From the NCBI GenBank assembly GCA_025361665.1, contig JANYKF010000215.1, positions 1 to 6,995 on the forward strand: a DNA stretch of 6,995 bases, written 5' to 3'. The notes under the pieces are model-generated. The model was given only the letters and a program-made list of their open reading frames with translations, made no database searches and was not told the DNA's origin. Of the stretch, positions 5,716-6,995 are shown one piece after another (positions within the stretch are counted from its first letter, which is position 1; every line of letters starts with the position of its first letter). The DNA is from Clostridiaceae bacterium (GTDB lineage: Bacteria > Bacillota > Clostridia > DSM-8532). The position numbers were made by a program, and so were the translations under genes.

Positions 5716-6995
5716 ATGACGAATCTCGTGAAACTGACCATAGACGGCAAACCGATCACGGTGGCGAAGGGCACCACCGTGCTGGACGCCGCGCGTCAAA
5801 CCGGCGTCAACATCCCCACACTCTGCTTTTTGAGGGACATCAATGAGATTGGCGCCTGCCGCATGTGCGTTGTCGACGTCGGCGCGCGCAGCCTGCAGGC
5901 GGCTTGCGTCTTTCCTGTGTCCGAAGGTCTCAAGGTTGTCACCAACAGTTCGAAAGTTCGGGACAGCCGCCGGACTACGCTTGAGCTGATCCTGTCGAAC
6001 CATGAGCACAAGTGCTTTACCTGTGTGCGCAGCGACAACTGCGAGCTGCAGAAACTCGCCAACGACCACAACATCAAGGAAATCCGCTATGAAGGCGAAA
6101 TGCAGGATTTTCCGATCGACCATTCCTCGCTCTCCATCGTCCGCGATCCGAAGAAGTGTGTGCTTTGCCGCCGTTGTGTCAGCGTATGCAAAAACATTCA
6201 AACCGTTTCGGCCATCGAAACGAACGAGCGCGGCTTCAAGACGATCGTCACATCGCCCTTCAACATGCCGCTCAGTGAAACACCTTGTGTCAACTGCGGC
6301 CAATGCATCAACGTCTGTCCCGTGGGCGCGCTGCGCGAGCGGGACGACTCCGAGCTGGTCTGGGCCGCCCTCAACCGGCCGGACCTTCATGTGGTTGTCC
6401 AGACGGCGCCGGCTGTGCGCGTGGCCATCGGAGAGGAATTCGGACTGCCCATCGGCAGCCGGGTCACCGGCAAGATGGTCGCCGCCCTGAAGGCGCTTGG
6501 ATTCGCCAAGGTTTTCGATACGGATACCACGGCCGACCTCACGATCATGGAAGAGGGCACGGAATTGGTGGACCGCATCAAAAACGGCGGAAAGCTGCCC
6601 CTCATCACATCCTGCAGCCCTGGCTGGATCAAGTTCTGCGAACACAATTATCCCGAGTTCCTTGAGAACCTTTCCACCTGTAAATCCCCTCAGAACATGT
6701 TCGGTGCCGTGCTCAAAAGTTATTACGCCGTGAAGAACGGCATCGATCCGAAGAACATCTTCGTCGTCTCCGTGATGCCTTGTACAGCCAAGAAGTTCGA
6801 AGCCAAGCGGCCCGAACTGTCCGTGGACGGTCTGACCGATATCGACGTAGTACTCACCAGCCGTGAATTGGCCGACATGATCAAGGAAGCCGGCCTTGAC
6901 TTTGTGAATCTCGAAAATGCCTCCTACGACGATCCGATGGGCATCGGCACCGGCGCAGGCGTCATCTTCGGCGCAACGGGCGGCGTCATGGAAGC
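5716..6995 (+). CDS. hndD: [FeFe]-hydrogenase catalytic subunit HndD/HydA, 3' end outside window
   Basis: The ATG at 5716 is preceded by AGGAG (5701-5705). 426 complete codons are seen without a stop; the family is about 570-650 residues, so the end lies beyond 6995. Domains in order: a plant-type [2Fe-2S] domain (Cys37, Cys48, Cys51, Cys64); the His-Cys3 [4Fe-4S] site (His96, Cys100, Cys103, Cys109); a 2x[4Fe-4S] ferredoxin domain (Cys148, 151, 154, 158 and Cys191, 194, 197, 201); then the H-domain with TSCSPGW at 298-304 and MPCTAKKFE from 354. The last H-cluster motif, with the CxxxC pair, falls outside the window. It makes or splits H2 at the di-iron H-cluster. The domain order and its position after hndC mark it as the catalytic subunit of the multimeric NAD(P)-linked, putative bifurcating group A type rather than a sensory or monomeric enzyme. 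H-cluster assembly would need HydE, HydF and HydG encoded elsewhere. Confidence 0.95.
   Translation, partial: MTNLVKLTIDGKPITVAKGTTVLDAARQTGVNIPTLCFLRDINEIGACRMCVVDVGARSLQAACVFPVSEGLKVVTNSSKVRDSRRTTLELILSNHEHKCFTCVRSDNCELQKLANDHNIKEIRYEGEMQDFPIDHSSLSIVRDPKKCVLCRRCVSVCKNIQTVSAIETNERGFKTIVTSPFNMPLSETPCVNCGQCINVCPVGALRERDDSELVWAALNRPDLHVVVQTAPAVRVAIGEEFGLPIGSRVTGKMVAALKALGFAKVFDTDTTADLTIMEEGTELVDRIKNGGKLPLITSCSPGWIKFCEHNYPEFLENLSTCKSPQNMFGAVLKSYYAVKNGIDPKNIFVVSVMPCTAKKFEAKRPELSVDGLTDIDVVLTSRELADMIKEAGLDFVNLENASYDDPMGIGTGAGVIFGATGGVME

Noticed and set aside
6610..6621. Serine after the first H-cluster cysteine (TSCSPGW instead of TSCCPGW)
   Set aside because: At first it looked like loss of a key residue. 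As I recall the family pattern, C or S is allowed at this position and the serine form is common in multimeric NAD(P)-linked hydrogenases, so it is not evidence of damage.

Overview
This window holds the tail of one operon and most of a second. The first is a cell-envelope/ABC-transporter type operon. The second is a complex I-like, NAD(P)-linked [FeFe]-hydrogenase operon of the Hnd/Hyd (putative electron-bifurcating) type. All recognisable genes are on the + strand. The gene set fits a strict anaerobe that ferments, most likely a moderately GC-rich Clostridia-type member of the Bacillota: GldG-like plus DUF4340 pair, hndA–ATPase–hndB–hndC–hndD order, and a Rex-type operator. No rRNA or other phylogenetic marker is present, so the taxon is an inference.

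Layout. Bases 1-453 are the C-terminal end of a GldG-family auxiliary protein. It overlaps by 4 bases a DUF4340 membrane-anchored protein (450-1991). The 3' end of the DUF4340 gene runs into an array of CACCGA/CACCGG hexamers organised as a 66-bp higher-order repeat (1954-2117). A strong 13-bp hairpin with a GCAA loop follows (2139-2168) and is the likely operon end. An AT-rich regulatory region comes next, with an extended -10 promoter (2323-2352) and a perfect 10-bp-arm palindrome matching the Rex operator (2363-2384), just downstream of the predicted transcription start.

The hydrogenase operon starts at 2435. Its first two genes are damaged. hndA has a TAA stop at codon 77, exactly where a lysine codon would be expected, with the rest of the protein and all four [2Fe-2S] cysteines still open downstream. 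The next gene, a histidine-kinase-like ATPase that normally accompanies these operons, survives only as fragments in three reading frames. It has lost about 70 codons, including the ATP-binding core. By contrast hndB (3285-3653), hndC (3806-5596) and hndD (5716 to beyond the window end) look intact, with all expected cofactor cysteines visible. A diverged 33-bp tandem repeat lies between hndB and hndC.

How they would work together: HndC carries FMN, the NAD(P)H site and Fe-S clusters. HndD carries the H-cluster. HndA and HndB are small thioredoxin-fold [2Fe-2S] subunits that pass electrons. Rex would repress the operon when NADH is low and release it when NADH accumulates, so that excess reductant leaves as H2. 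Whether the enzyme still assembles with a broken hndA is the main open question. No CRISPR array, tRNA, rRNA, insertion sequence or phage gene was seen, and I found no clearly new multi-gene system.
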